Below are positions 10,065 through 18,650 of a stretch of DNA of 64,000 nucleotides, in pieces (within the stretch, counting starts at the first letter, position 1; each line of letters starts with the position of its first letter). The translations under genes and the position numbers were made by a program. Below the pieces are notes generated by a model. It was given only the letters and a program-made list of their open reading frames with translations. It had not been told where the DNA came from and made no database searches. The DNA comes from Gemmatimonadaceae bacterium. GTDB lineage: Bacteria > Gemmatimonadota > Gemmatimonadetes > Gemmatimonadales > Gemmatimonadaceae. The stretch spans positions 124,001 to 188,000 of the forward strand of contig JADZAN010000019.1 of assembly GCA_020852815.1 (NCBI GenBank). The letters are read 5' to 3'.

Positions 10065-11522
10065 GTGCTGCTGAAGCGTTTCTATCACGAAGGGCTGGCA
10101 CAGGCGAGCTACCTCGTCGGATGCCAGAAGACGGGGGAGGCACTCGTCATCGACGCCAATCGCGACGCAGATCAGTACATCGCCGCCGCGACCGCCGAGG
10201 GCGTGCGCATCACCCACGTGACCGAGACGCACATCCACGCCGACTATCTCTCGGGGAGTCGCGAGCTGGCGGCGCGCACGGGGGCCACGCTCCTTCTCTC
10301 CGCGGAGGGCGGGCGCGACTGGCAGTACGCCTTCGCCACGCGCGACGGCGCGCAGTTGCTGCGCGATGGCGACGCGTTCTCGGTGGGCAACCTGCGTTTG
10401 GACGTGATGCACACGCCTGGGCACACGCCCGAGCACCTGATCTTCATTCTCACCGACACGCCGGCGGCGGCGCAGCCGGTGGGCGCGTTCACGGGCGACT
10501 TCATCTTTGCTGGCGACGTGGGACGCCCCGACTTGCTCGAGCGTGCCGCCAAGGTGGAAGGAACGATGCGCGCCGGCGCGGCCCAGCTCTTCCAGTCGCT
10601 GCAACGCTTCGTCACGCGATATCCCGACTACCTGCAACTCTGGCCCGGGCACGGGTCCGGCTCGGCGTGCGGCAAGGCACTCGGCGCCGTACCGCAGACC
10701 ACGTTAGGCTACGAGAAGTTGGCCAACTGGGCGCTGCAGATCGACGACGAGCCGACGTTCATCGAGGCAGTGCTCGAGGGGCAACCCGATCCGCCGCGCT
10801 ACTTCGCGACGATGAAGCACCTCAACCGCGAAGGGCCGGCCATCCTCGGTCATCGCCCTGCGCCGGCGCACGCATCGGCGGCGCACCTCGACGACGCCCT
10901 GGCTGGCAGCGCGCTCGTGGTGGATATCCGCCGCGCCGACGTCGCCGCCAATCGCTTCATTCCGGGAACGCTCAACATTCCGCTCAACAAGTCGTTCACG
11001 GGATGGGCCGGCTGGCTCGTGGGCCATGATCGTGACGTCTTCCTGCTGGACGATGCCTCCGACGATCGCGCGGCACGCGACGCGGCCGCCGAGCTGGCGA
11101 TGATCGGCCTCGATCGCGTGGCCGGCTGGTTCGGAAGCGAGGCCTTCACGGCGTGGAGCGCGTCGGGACGCCGCTTCGACAGCGTCGAGCAGGTCGATCC
11201 CTCGACGCTCGCCGAGTGGGCGGGCGAGGCGACGGTGACGGTAGTCGACGTGCGCGCCACGTCCGAATGGGAGGACGGACACCTGCCGGGTGCGTTGCAC
11301 GCGCCGCTCGGGCGCCTGTCGGACGCTCTGCCACGCCTGGCGGGCGCCGATCGGCTCGTGATGCAGTGCCAGGGGGGCGGGCGCTCGGCGATTGCGGCCT
11401 CGCTTGCCCGGCTGCATGGCGTCTCGGCGGTGGCCAACCTGCGCGGCGGCTTTGCCGCCTGGCGATCGGCCGGGCTCCCCGTGGAGCGCGGGTCGTCAGG
11501 CGCAATCGCGGGTACGCGTTAG
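10065..11522 (+). CDS. Persulfide dioxygenase-like metallo-beta-lactamase fold fused to two rhodanese domains
   Basis: A 485-residue fusion expected to oxidise persulfides and move sulfane sulfur. Residues about 1-250 form the MBL domain with THIHADY (H56, H58, D60), HTPGHTPEH (H120), TGD near 145 and WPGHGSG, matching the single-iron ETHE1 ligand set. Tyr61 stands where a second metal His sits in classical MBL enzymes. The first rhodanese domain (VVDIRRADV) shows no catalytic Cys loop and is probably structural. The second has the loop CQGGGRS with Cys at about 435, so it is likely active. Start GTG 10065 follows GGAGG and gives the usual LLKRFY N-terminus. The DUF502 gene begins directly after the stop. 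Confidence 0.88.
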   Translation: MLLKRFYHEGLAQASYLVGCQKTGEALVIDANRDADQYIAAATAEGVRITHVTETHIHADYLSGSRELAARTGATLLLSAEGGRDWQYAFATRDGAQLLRDGDAFSVGNLRLDVMHTPGHTPEHLIFILTDTPAAAQPVGAFTGDFIFAGDVGRPDLLERAAKVEGTMRAGAAQLFQSLQRFVTRYPDYLQLWPGHGSGSACGKALGAVPQTTLGYEKLANWALQIDDEPTFIEAVLEGQPDPPRYFATMKHLNREGPAILGHRPAPAHASAAHLDDALAGSALVVDIRRADVAANRFIPGTLNIPLNKSFTGWAGWLVGHDRDVFLLDDASDDRAARDAAAELAMIGLDRVAGWFGSEAFTAWSASGRRFDSVEQVDPSTLAEWAGEATVTVVDVRATSEWEDGHLPGALHAPLGRLSDALPRLAGADRLVMQCQGGGRSAIAASLARLHGVSAVANLRGGFAAWRSAGLPVERGSSGAIAGTR

Positions 11523-12170
11523 GTGCGGCCGCGCACCGCCGCGCAGGGCGTGGCCCGGCGCCTCCTCACGTACTTCCTTCGCGGGCTGGTCTTCCTCGCG
11601 CCGGTGGGGATCACGGCGTACATCTGCGTCGTGGTCTTCCAGGCGGTGGACGGCTGGCTCGGCCTCCCCGTCCCCGGCGCCGGCTTTGCCGTCTCGCTCA
11701 TCCTCATCACGCTGTTCGGCTTCCTCGCGTCGAGCTTCATCACGCGCAGCCTCATCGGGGCGCTCGACGACCTGCTGGAGCGGCTCCCCTTCGTGCGGCT
11801 CCTCTACTCGTCCACGCGCGACCTCGTGAGTGCCTTCGTGGGTGAGAAGCGTCGCTTCGACAAGCCAGTGGTGGTCGAGCTCTTCCCGGGGGGCAATGCC
11901 CGCGCGTTAGGCTTCGTGACGCAGGACGCGCTCACGCAGCTCCAAATGCCCGGCTACGTCTCCGTCTACATGCCCCACTCGTACAACTTCTCGGGACAGA
12001 TGTACCTCTTTCCCACGAGCGCCGTGACGCGACTCGACGCCAACAGCTCGGACATGATGGCGTTCATCGTCTCGGGAGGGGTGACGGAGATCCCCACGCT
12101 CGCTGCAACGGTGCGCGCCGGCCAGGGCGGCGCCGACGCCACCACCGTGGTCGCGCACACTCCCCCCTGA
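11523..12170 (+). CDS. DUF502 family inner-membrane protein
   Basis: A 215-residue membrane protein of the DUF502 family, whose biochemical function is unknown. Two hydrophobic segments near the N-terminus (about residues 17-40 and 52-75) flank a short loop. A conserved soluble part follows, with PFVRLLYSSTRDLV, FPGGNARALGFVT and VYMPHSYNFSGQMYLFP. The start GTG immediately follows the TAG of the preceding gene, so the two are almost certainly cotranscribed. This context gives only a weak hint of a link to sulfur metabolism. Confidence 0.85.
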   Translation: MRPRTAAQGVARRLLTYFLRGLVFLAPVGITAYICVVVFQAVDGWLGLPVPGAGFAVSLILITLFGFLASSFITRSLIGALDDLLERLPFVRLLYSSTRDLVSAFVGEKRRFDKPVVVELFPGGNARALGFVTQDALTQLQMPGYVSVYMPHSYNFSGQMYLFPTSAVTRLDANSSDMMAFIVSGGVTEIPTLAATVRAGQGGADATTVVAHTPP

Positions 12171-12240
12171 TGTCCCGGCCATGCGACCGTTCCGCCGCGA
12201 GGCCCGCCGCCCTGCCCTTTCATCATCAGCTCCCGGATCC

Positions 12241-13638
12241 ATGTCGCGATTCTCGTTGTCGTTAGGCAGTCGCCCTGCTCCGGCGCGCCGCCACCAGGGC
12301 CGGGCCGCCGCGCTCGCCCGGTTCGGGGCGGTCGCTTCGTTGCTGCTCGCGGCGCCGGCGGCGCTCGATGCCCAGGCGGCGCCACTCGGCCCGCGTGAGG
12401 CGCCCCACAGCGGCAAGGCAACGCTCCTGCGCCCCGCCGCGGTGTGGGACGGAGCCAGCGACGCGCCGCGCGCGGGCGCGGTCGTCCTGGTGGTTGGCGA
12501 CCGCATCGAAGCCGTCGGCGATGGGGCCAGCATCAAGGCGCCCGCGGGAGCACAAATCGTCGACCTCCCGGGGCTCACGCTCACCCCCGGGTTGATCGAG
12601 GCTCACTCGCACGTGCTCCTGCACCCCTACAACGAGGCAACGTGGGACGACCAGGTGCTGCGCGACCCCACGTCGCTGCGTGTCGCACGCGCCACGATCC
12701 ACCTGAAGAACACCCTGATGGCGGGCTTCACCCTCATTCGCGACCTGGGCACCGAGGGCGCGGGCTACGCCGATGTCGGGCTCAAGCAGGCCATCGACCA
12801 GGGAATCATCGTTGGCCCGCACATGCTCGTGACGACCAAGGCGATCGTGGGGCGCGGGAGCTACGGCCCGCGCTCGTTCGCCAACGACGTGGAGATCCCG
12901 CAGGGTGCCGAGGAAGCGGGAAACGCGGAGGAGCTGGTGCGCATGGTGCGCGACCAGATCAAGCACGGCGCCGACTGGATCAAGATCTACGCCGACTACC
13001 GCTGGGGCCCCAACGGCGAGACGCGCCCAGCCTTCACCGAAGCCGAGATGCGTGCCGCGGTTGAAGTCGCCGAGTCGAGTGGCCGCCACGTCGTGGCACA
13101 CTCGTCGTCGGCCGAGGGGATGCGACGCGCTACGCTGGCGGGCGTGACGAACATCGAGCATGGCGACTTCGGCACGAGCGAGGTCTTCTCGCTCATGAAG
13201 GAGCGCGGCGTTGCCTTCTGCCCCACCCTCGCCGCGGGCGACGCCACGGCGCAGTACGCCGGGTGGAAGAAGGGGACCGACCCCGAGCCGGCGCGCATCC
13301 GCAACAAGCGCGAGTCGTTTGCGCGCGCGCTCGCCTCCGGCGTGACCATCTGCAACGGAAGCGACGTGGGCGTCTTCACGCATGGCGACAACGCCCGTGA
13401 GCTGCAACTGCTGGTCGACTACGGCATGTCGCCGCTCGACGCGATGCGCACGGCGACCGCGACCACGGCGCGCGTCCTTCGCATGGACGACACGCTGGGG
13501 AGCGTCAAGCCCGGTCTCCGGGCCGACCTGGTGGCGATGGATGGCGACCCCACGCGCGACATCGCGGCCACGCGCCGTGTCCGCTTCGTGATGAAGGGGG
13601 GAGTTGTCTATCGAAACGACGGCGCCACGAAACGGTGA
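12241..13638 (+). CDS. Secreted imidazolonepropionase-like amidohydrolase
   Basis: A metal-dependent hydrolase of the amidohydrolase superfamily, in the branch of secreted imidazolonepropionase or Xaa-Pro dipeptidase-like proteins. A signal peptide runs to about residue 42 (hydrophobic FGAVASLLLAAPAALDA). The metal-binding HSH follows LIEAHSHV, and later come DWIKIYADY, VVAHSSS, NIEHGD and NGSDVGVF, which supply the further His and Asp ligands. Start ATG 12241 is preferred for the signal peptide, but an in-frame ATG at 12181 is possible. The substrate cannot be assigned; relatives act on N-acyl amino acids, dipeptides or organophosphates. Confidence 0.82.
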   Translation: MSRFSLSLGSRPAPARRHQGRAAALARFGAVASLLLAAPAALDAQAAPLGPREAPHSGKATLLRPAAVWDGASDAPRAGAVVLVVGDRIEAVGDGASIKAPAGAQIVDLPGLTLTPGLIEAHSHVLLHPYNEATWDDQVLRDPTSLRVARATIHLKNTLMAGFTLIRDLGTEGAGYADVGLKQAIDQGIIVGPHMLVTTKAIVGRGSYGPRSFANDVEIPQGAEEAGNAEELVRMVRDQIKHGADWIKIYADYRWGPNGETRPAFTEAEMRAAVEVAESSGRHVVAHSSSAEGMRRATLAGVTNIEHGDFGTSEVFSLMKERGVAFCPTLAAGDATAQYAGWKKGTDPEPARIRNKRESFARALASGVTICNGSDVGVFTHGDNARELQLLVDYGMSPLDAMRTATATTARVLRMDDTLGSVKPGLRADLVAMDGDPTRDIAATRRVRFVMKGGVVYRNDGATKR

Positions 13639-13664
13639 GCGCTGAAGCCTTTCGGCGGTGCGCC

Positions 13665-13697
13665 GCACCCTGCGGCGCCAGCGCACCCTGCGGCGCC
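13665..13697. repeat. Two-copy 18-bp tandem repeat
   Basis: The 15-mer GCACCCTGCGGCGCC occurs at 13665-13679 and again at 13683-13697, with period 18. It lies between the amidohydrolase stop and the next lipoprotein gene. The units are partly palindromic. Confidence 0.7.
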
Positions 13698-13759
13698 GAT
13701 ATGGGGGCGCGCTGACGCCGTAGTTGGCGCCTGGCGCGACCCGCGGTCAGATTCCCAGT

Positions 13760-15049
13760 ATGCTCCGTCCCCCCCTTCCGCTCCCCCTCCCTCGCCCCCT
13801 CGCGCGAGCCGTGCGGCGCCCCCGTTGCCTCGCCGCGCCGCTCGCCGTGCTCGCTCTCGCGCTCGCGGCGACCGGCTGCGCTCCGGCGTCCGATCGCGAC
13901 GGCGCCGCCGCGCTCCAGGCACTCGACTCGCCGGCCGGCCCTAACAGCGGAGAGCCGTTTCTCTCCACCGACGATGCCGGCACCGTTCACCTCTCGTGGC
14001 TCCAGCGCACAGGCGACTCCACGTGGGCGCTACGCTACTCGCGCCTCGAGGGCGAGACGTTCACGCCTGCGACCACGATCGCCGAGCACGGCGGCTTCAT
14101 GGTCAACTGGGCCGACTTCCCCTCGGTGCAGGCCGGCCGCGACGGCGTCCTCTACGCCCACTGGCTCCAGCGCCGGAAAGGGGGGAAGTACAGCTACGAC
14201 GTGATGATCACCCTCTCCGCCGATTCCGGCCGCTCGTGGCGCGACGCGACGCTCCTCCATCGGGACGGCGTGGCGGCGGAACACGGCTTCGTCGCGATGT
14301 GGCCGGGCGACGGTGGCGACATGGAGGCCGCGTGGCTCGATGGGCGAGCCTCGGCGTCGCGGGACACCACCGCGCGTGCCATGCAAGTGGCCACGACGCG
14401 CATCGGAGCCGACGGATCGTTAGGCGAGGAAACGTTCCTCGACCACCGCACCTGCGACTGCTGCCAGGTGGCGGCCACGCTCACCGCGCGCGGACCGGTC
14501 GTGGCCTATCGCGATCGCACCGACGACGAGGTCCGCGACATTGCCGTCGTCCGACGCGTCGACGGCCGCTGGACCGCTCCCGCCGCGGTCCATGACGACC
14601 ACTGGCAGATTGCCGCGTGTCCCGTGAACGGTCCGGCGCTCGCCTCGCGCGGCGACACCGTCGTCATCGCCTGGTTCACCGGCGCGCAGGACACGGCGCG
14701 CGTGCGTGTGGCCTACAGCACCGATGCCGGTGCCACGTTCGCCCCCCCGCAGCGCATCGATGGCGGCAACCCCGCCGGCCGCGTCGACGTCGAACTCCTC
14801 GATGGCGGGAGCGCCGCTGTCACCTGGCTCGAACGCACCGACAGTACCTCGGCCGAGGTGCGGTTGCGCCGCGTGAAGCGCAACGGTGGCGTCGGTGCGC
14901 CGGTGGTCCTCGCACGCTCGTCAGGCGCTCGCGCCAGCGGCTTTCCCAGGATCACCCGCCGCGGTCCCGAACTCATCGCCGCGTGGACCATTCCCGGCGA
15001 CACCGCGCGCATCCACCTCGCCCGCTACCGCCTCGACGCGCTCCCATGA
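13760..15049 (+). CDS. Sialidase-like beta-propeller lipoprotein with a CDCC motif
   Basis: A lipoprotein of about 429 residues. The signal peptide ends in the lipobox AATGC; the long Pro/Arg-rich n-region makes the exact start uncertain. The mature part has Asp-box-like stretches (SADSGRSW, STDAGATF) and repeated short beta-rich blocks, as in BNR/sialidase-fold propellers. A CDCC cluster in the middle (RTCDCCQ) and a later Cys in IAACPVNG could bind metal or form disulfides. True sialidase arginines were not identified, so a glycosidase role is doubtful. Its stop overlaps the start of a thioredoxin-like gene by 4 bases. It is likely periplasmic or outer-membrane anchored. Confidence 0.75.
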   Translation: MLRPPLPLPLPRPLARAVRRPRCLAAPLAVLALALAATGCAPASDRDGAAALQALDSPAGPNSGEPFLSTDDAGTVHLSWLQRTGDSTWALRYSRLEGETFTPATTIAEHGGFMVNWADFPSVQAGRDGVLYAHWLQRRKGGKYSYDVMITLSADSGRSWRDATLLHRDGVAAEHGFVAMWPGDGGDMEAAWLDGRASASRDTTARAMQVATTRIGADGSLGEETFLDHRTCDCCQVAATLTARGPVVAYRDRTDDEVRDIAVVRRVDGRWTAPAAVHDDHWQIAACPVNGPALASRGDTVVIAWFTGAQDTARVRVAYSTDAGATFAPPQRIDGGNPAGRVDVELLDGGSAAVTWLERTDSTSAEVRLRRVKRNGGVGAPVVLARSSGARASGFPRITRRGPELIAAWTIPGDTARIHLARYRLDALP

Positions 15050-15624
15050 TTCCTGCACCAACCCGTACCACCGTGGCCCAGTTCGGCGCGCCGTTCAAGC
15101 GCCGCGCACTCGTGATGCTCGCCGCGTTCGCCGCGATCCCGATGTCCGCGTGCGGGAGGCCCGACGCCACCCCGGCCGAGGTGGCCATCGGAAAACCGAT
15201 CCCCCCCTACTCCGCCGCCACCCTCGACGGCGCCACCCGGTCGATCGCCGACCAGAAGGGGAAAGTCGTCCTGCTCAACGTGTGGGCGACGTGGTGCGCC
15301 CCCTGCCGCGACGAGATTCCCTATCTCCAGTCGCTGTACGACCGGCATGCAGCGAACGGCCTCGAAGTCATCGGCGTGAGCGTAGACGCGCGCGGCTCGG
15401 AGGAGACCATCCGCGAGTTCTCCAAGGACTTCCGGATGACCTATCCCATCTGGCTCGACCCCGACGAGAAGGTGCAGACGCTCTACATGGCGCTGGGTGT
15501 TCCCGCCTCCTACCTGATCGACCGTGGCGGCGTCCTGCGGTGGAAGCACCTCGGCACCGTGCGCGCGACCGACACCTCGTTCACCAACGCCCTCGACGCC
15601 GCGTTAGGCAGCGGGACGCCCTGA
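15046..15624 (+). CDS. TlpA/ResA-type thioredoxin-fold lipoprotein
   Basis: A periplasmic-side thiol-disulfide oxidoreductase of about 192 residues. An N-terminal hydrophobic segment ends in the lipobox MSAC, so it is probably lipid anchored. The TlpA/AhpC-TSA domain follows with the active site WCAPC inside NVWATWCAPCRDE, and the cis-Pro region GVPASYLID. Its ATG at 15046 overlaps the TGA of the CDCC lipoprotein gene. The pairing suggests that it keeps that protein's cysteines reduced, or that both serve one periplasmic process; this is inference. A strong hairpin follows the gene. Confidence 0.88.
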   Translation: MIPAPTRTTVAQFGAPFKRRALVMLAAFAAIPMSACGRPDATPAEVAIGKPIPPYSAATLDGATRSIADQKGKVVLLNVWATWCAPCRDEIPYLQSLYDRHAANGLEVIGVSVDARGSEETIREFSKDFRMTYPIWLDPDEKVQTLYMALGVPASYLIDRGGVLRWKHLGTVRATDTSFTNALDAALGSGTP

Positions 15625-15654
15625 GCGAAGACGCCCGCCGCGGGCCGCCAGATG

Positions 15655-15688
15655 CAAACGGGGCGCCCCAAGTTGGGCGCCCCGTTTG
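15655..15688. terminator. Bidirectional hairpin terminator between the TlpA-like gene and tnaA
   Basis: A perfect 14-bp inverted repeat: CAAACGGGGCGCCC at 15655-15668 and GGGCGCCCCGTTTG at 15675-15688, with a 6-base loop. The outer AAAC/GTTT pairs give short A and T runs on either side. It lies between two convergent genes. Confidence 0.85.
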
Positions 15689-15705
15689 TCCGTCGCGCGA
15701 GATAG

Positions 15706-15738
15706 GCGCGCCGTGCGCGACACGCGCGCCGTGCGCGA
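15706..15738. repeat. Two-copy 18-bp tandem repeat near the tnaA 3' end
   Basis: GCGCGCCGTGCGCGA occurs at 15706-15720 and 15724-15738, period 18. It sits between the hairpin terminator and the stop codon of tnaA. Confidence 0.7.
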
Positions 15739-15750
15739 GATGCGCTCCCT

Positions 15751-17142
15751 TCATTCCGCGTAGAGACCCGGGGCAATCGGCGACAGCCGTGCGGTGAAAT
15801 GCCGGAGCGCCGGCGGCTGCTCCACGATGCGCATGCCGCGCAGCGCGTGCGCGCGCTGCCGCACGTACGCGATCACCTCCGCCAGGTAGTCCACGTGCGA
15901 CTGCGTGTACACGCGCCGCGGGAAGGCGAGACGCAGCAGCTCCATGCGCGACGGCTTCTCGCTCCCGTCGGGCTGGAGCCCGAACATCACCGTCCCGATC
16001 TCCACTGCCCGCACACCACCCTCGAGATAGAGCGCGCACGAGAGCGCCCACGCCGGATACTCCAACTGCGGAATGTGCGGCAGGAGCCGGCGCGCATCCA
16101 GGTACAGCGCGTGACCGCCAGGCGGCACCAGCATCGGCACGTCGGCGGCGTGCAACTTCTCGGCAAGGTACTCCACCGAGCGAATGCGATAGCGCAGGTA
16201 GTCCTCCTCGAGCACCTCCTTCAACCCAACGGCGATCGCCTCCAGGTCGTAGCCGGCGAGCCCGCCATAGGTCGGGAAGCCTTCCGTGAGGATGAGGTTG
16301 TTGCGACACCGGTTGGCCACACCCTCGTCGTTGAGCGCGAGGAAGCCACCGATGTTGGCCAGCCCGTCCTTCTTCGCGCTCATCGTGCAGCCGTCGACGT
16401 ACGAAAACATTTCCCGCGCAATCTCGGTCGGCGTCTTGTCGCTGTAGCCAGGCTCGCGAAGCTTGATGAACCAAGCGTTCTCCGCAAAGCGACAGGCATC
16501 GAGGAAGAACGGGATGCCGTGACGCCGGCAGAGTTCGTGCACTGCCCGGATGTTGGCCATGCTCACCGGCTGGCCGCCGCCGGAGTTGTTCGTCACCGTC
16601 ACCATCACGAGCGGAATGCGCCCCTCGTGCTCTCGCATCGTCTGCTCGAGCGCTTGGAGGTCCATGTTCCCCTTGAAGGGGTGCATGAGCTGTGGATCGC
16701 GCCCCTCGGCGCACGGGAGGTCGAGCGCCACGGCGCCGCGATCCTCGACGTTGGCCCGCGTGGTGTCGAAGTGCGTATTGTTGGGAACCACGTCGCCGGG
16801 CTTCACCATCGCCGAGAAGAGGATCCGCTCGGCGGCGCGCCCCTGGTGCGTGGGAAGGACGTGCGCCAGGTGGGTGATGTCGGACACCGCGTCGCGAAAG
16901 CGGTGGAACGAGCGTGCACCGGCATAGGACTCGTCGCTCTGCATCATCGCCGCCCACTGGTTGGCCGACATCGCGCCGGTCCCCGAGTCGGTCAGCAGGT
17001 CGATGAGGACGTCGCGTGCGTCGAGTCGAAAAACGTTGTACGAGGCGTGATGGAGCGCCGACTCACGCTCGGCGCGGGTCGTTTGCCTGATCGGTTCGAC
17101 GGTGCGAACGCGGAACGGCTCGATGATCGTGTGGGAGAACAT
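15751..17142 (-). CDS. tnaA: Tryptophanase (tryptophan indole-lyase)
   Basis: A 463-residue PLP enzyme splitting tryptophan into indole, pyruvate and ammonia in the cytoplasm. The family shared with tyrosine phenol-lyase is clear from LIDLLTDSGTGAMS, PTHQGR, SGGGQPVSMAN and the PLP-lysine motif MSAKKDG (K257/K258). Three specificity positions favour tryptophanase. Asp126 is in HFDTTR, where the phenol-lyase has Thr. Ile is in AVEIG, where it has Arg. His is in LRHFTARL, where it has Phe. No TnaC-like leader peptide or tryptophan permease was recognised. The gene diverges from a DJ-1/PfpI gene. Length is normal. Confidence 0.92.
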   Translation of the reverse strand: MFSHTIIEPFRVRTVEPIRQTTRAERESALHHASYNVFRLDARDVLIDLLTDSGTGAMSANQWAAMMQSDESYAGARSFHRFRDAVSDITHLAHVLPTHQGRAAERILFSAMVKPGDVVPNNTHFDTTRANVEDRGAVALDLPCAEGRDPQLMHPFKGNMDLQALEQTMREHEGRIPLVMVTVTNNSGGGQPVSMANIRAVHELCRRHGIPFFLDACRFAENAWFIKLREPGYSDKTPTEIAREMFSYVDGCTMSAKKDGLANIGGFLALNDEGVANRCRNNLILTEGFPTYGGLAGYDLEAIAVGLKEVLEEDYLRYRIRSVEYLAEKLHAADVPMLVPPGGHALYLDARRLLPHIPQLEYPAWALSCALYLEGGVRAVEIGTVMFGLQPDGSEKPSRMELLRLAFPRRVYTQSHVDYLAEVIAYVRQRAHALRGMRIVEQPPALRHFTARLSPIAPGLYAE

Positions 17143-17255
17143 GGGCGAGAAGGTGCGGAAGGTGTACGACTCGCGCGTGAGGGACTCTCCCGCCTATCGT
17201 GTAGGGGATGACCGTCATTCAACAACTCCGGTACGGGGAGCTCGGGGAGCCCATC

Positions 17256-17858
17256 ATGCGCCGAACCGTCGCCATCGTCCTCTTCGACGACGTCGAGGTC
17301 CTCGACTTCGCCGGCCCTTTCGAGGTTTTCTCGGTCTGCGGACGCAGGTCGCAACTCGATCCCTTCGACGTCTACACGGTGTCGGAGCGCGGCCAGACGA
17401 TCCGCGCGCGGAACGGGCTCGTCGTCACGCCGCTGCACTCCTTCGAGAGCGCGCCGCACCCCGACCTCCTGCTCGTCCCAGGCGGCTTTGGCACGCGGCG
17501 GGAGATGAAGAACCCGGTGATGCTGGAGTGGATTGCCCGAACCGGAGCGTCGAGCGAGTACCTCCTCTCGGTGTGCACGGGGGCGCTGGTGCTGGCGTGC
17601 GCGGGGCTGCTCGACGGACTCGCCGCCACCACGCATCACCTCGCGTTCGATGAGCTGCGCGCGGTCGCACCAGTGACGACCATCCGCGACGGCGCGCGCA
17701 TCGTCGACAATGGGCGGGTGATTCTCTCGGCGGGGGTGAGCGCCGGCATCGACATGTCGCTCCACGTGGTCGCGCGCCTGCTTGGCGAGGACCTCGCGCT
17801 GGAGACGGCGCGCTACATGGAGTACGAAGGCGACTGGCATCAGCACGCGCGCCAATGA
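17256..17858 (+). CDS. DJ-1/PfpI family protein, isonitrile hydratase-like
   Basis: A DJ-1/PfpI-superfamily protein of about 200 residues. The nucleophile elbow is SVCTGALVLACAGLLDG with Cys at about 107. The upstream conserved glutamate region is in FAGPFEVFSV, and ATTHH follows the elbow. This arrangement is shared by isonitrile hydratase (InhA type) and the N-terminal domain of some AraC regulators; no helix-turn-helix domain follows here. Start ATG 17256 has GGGGAG six bases upstream, which favours it over ATG 17208. It is divergent from tnaA. The reaction is unproven, and chaperone or deglycase roles are also possible. Confidence 0.8.
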   Translation: MRRTVAIVLFDDVEVLDFAGPFEVFSVCGRRSQLDPFDVYTVSERGQTIRARNGLVVTPLHSFESAPHPDLLLVPGGFGTRREMKNPVMLEWIARTGASSEYLLSVCTGALVLACAGLLDGLAATTHHLAFDELRAVAPVTTIRDGARIVDNGRVILSAGVSAGIDMSLHVVARLLGEDLALETARYMEYEGDWHQHARQ

Positions 17859-17870
17859 CGCGATCAAGCG

Positions 17871-17907
17871 CACGGGGGCGCCGCGGCAATCGCCGGACGC
17901 CCCCGCG
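17871..17907. terminator. Hairpin between convergent genes, possible terminator
   Basis: CGGGGGCG at 17873-17880 can pair with CGCCCCCG at 17898-17905 across a 17-base loop. It lies between the converging DJ-1 and YceI genes. There is no T tract, so intrinsic termination is only possible. Confidence 0.4.
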
Positions 17908-17929
17908 CGCTCGATCGCGGCGAGTGGTG

Positions 17930-18517
17930 CTACTGCCTGACCGCTTCGATGGTGATGTTGATCTCGACTTCATCGCCCAGCATCACGCCGCCCCCCTCGA
18001 TGGCGCGGTTCCAGGCAACCTTGTAGTCGGTGCGATTGATCCTGGTCGTGGCCTCGAAGCCCATGCGGTCCTTGCCCTGCGCATCCTTCGTGACGCCGTT
18101 GTAGCTCCCCTCGAGCACCACCGGCCGGGTAATGCCGCGAATGGTCAGGTCGCCAAAGACCTTCAGCGACTCTCCCTTGAGCTCGACGCGCGAACTCCTG
18201 AAGGTGAGCGCCGGAAAGGAGTCGGTGGCGAAGAAGTCATTCGACCGGAGGTGATTGTCGCGCATCTCGTTGTTCGTATCGATGCTCTTGGCGTCGATCG
18301 AGACCGAGACGCTCCCATTGGCGAGCGACGCCGGATCGGCGGTGATGCTCCCATCCCACTTGGCGAAGGTGCCGCGCACGCGCGTCACGTAGTGGCGGAT
18401 GCGGAAGGTGAGTTCGGAGTGTACCGGGTCGATCTTCCAGGTCGGGGTCTGGGCGTACAGGCGGGTGGGTGCGGCGAGGAGGGCAGCGGAGAACGCGAGC
18501 AGGAGCAAACGACGCAT
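17930..18517 (-). CDS. yceI: YceI family periplasmic lipid-binding protein
   Basis: A secreted YceI-domain protein of about 195 residues, a lipocalin-like barrel that binds isoprenoid-type lipids in relatives. The signal peptide is MRRLLLLAFSAALLAAP, cleaved near YAQ. The domain begins WKIDPVHSELTFRIRH and holds VRGTFAKWDGSI, NEMRDNHLRSNDFF, and FGDLTIRGITRPV. The ATG at 18517 gives an exact signal peptide; a longer frame upstream is unlikely. It is divergent from the BNR propeller gene across an AT-rich stretch. Confidence 0.92.
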   Translation of the reverse strand: MRRLLLLAFSAALLAAPTRLYAQTPTWKIDPVHSELTFRIRHYVTRVRGTFAKWDGSITADPASLANGSVSVSIDAKSIDTNNEMRDNHLRSNDFFATDSFPALTFRSSRVELKGESLKVFGDLTIRGITRPVVLEGSYNGVTKDAQGKDRMGFEATTRINRTDYKVAWNRAIEGGGVMLGDEVEINITIEAVRQ

Positions 18518-18650
18518 GGCGACGGCCTCGGGTGAGATGTCTCGTTTGTGAGATATATACCCGTCAATCTTCGGCAGTTCCACTCGCCGTGCCGGTCGAC
18601 AGCGGATGGTGTAGGCGATAGCCTATCGGCGTCTCTCAACGTCGAGCGCA

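Noticed and set aside
15751-17142. Tyrosine phenol-lyase
   Set aside because: The three positions that separate the families (Asp for Thr, Ile for Arg, His for Phe) all match tryptophanase.
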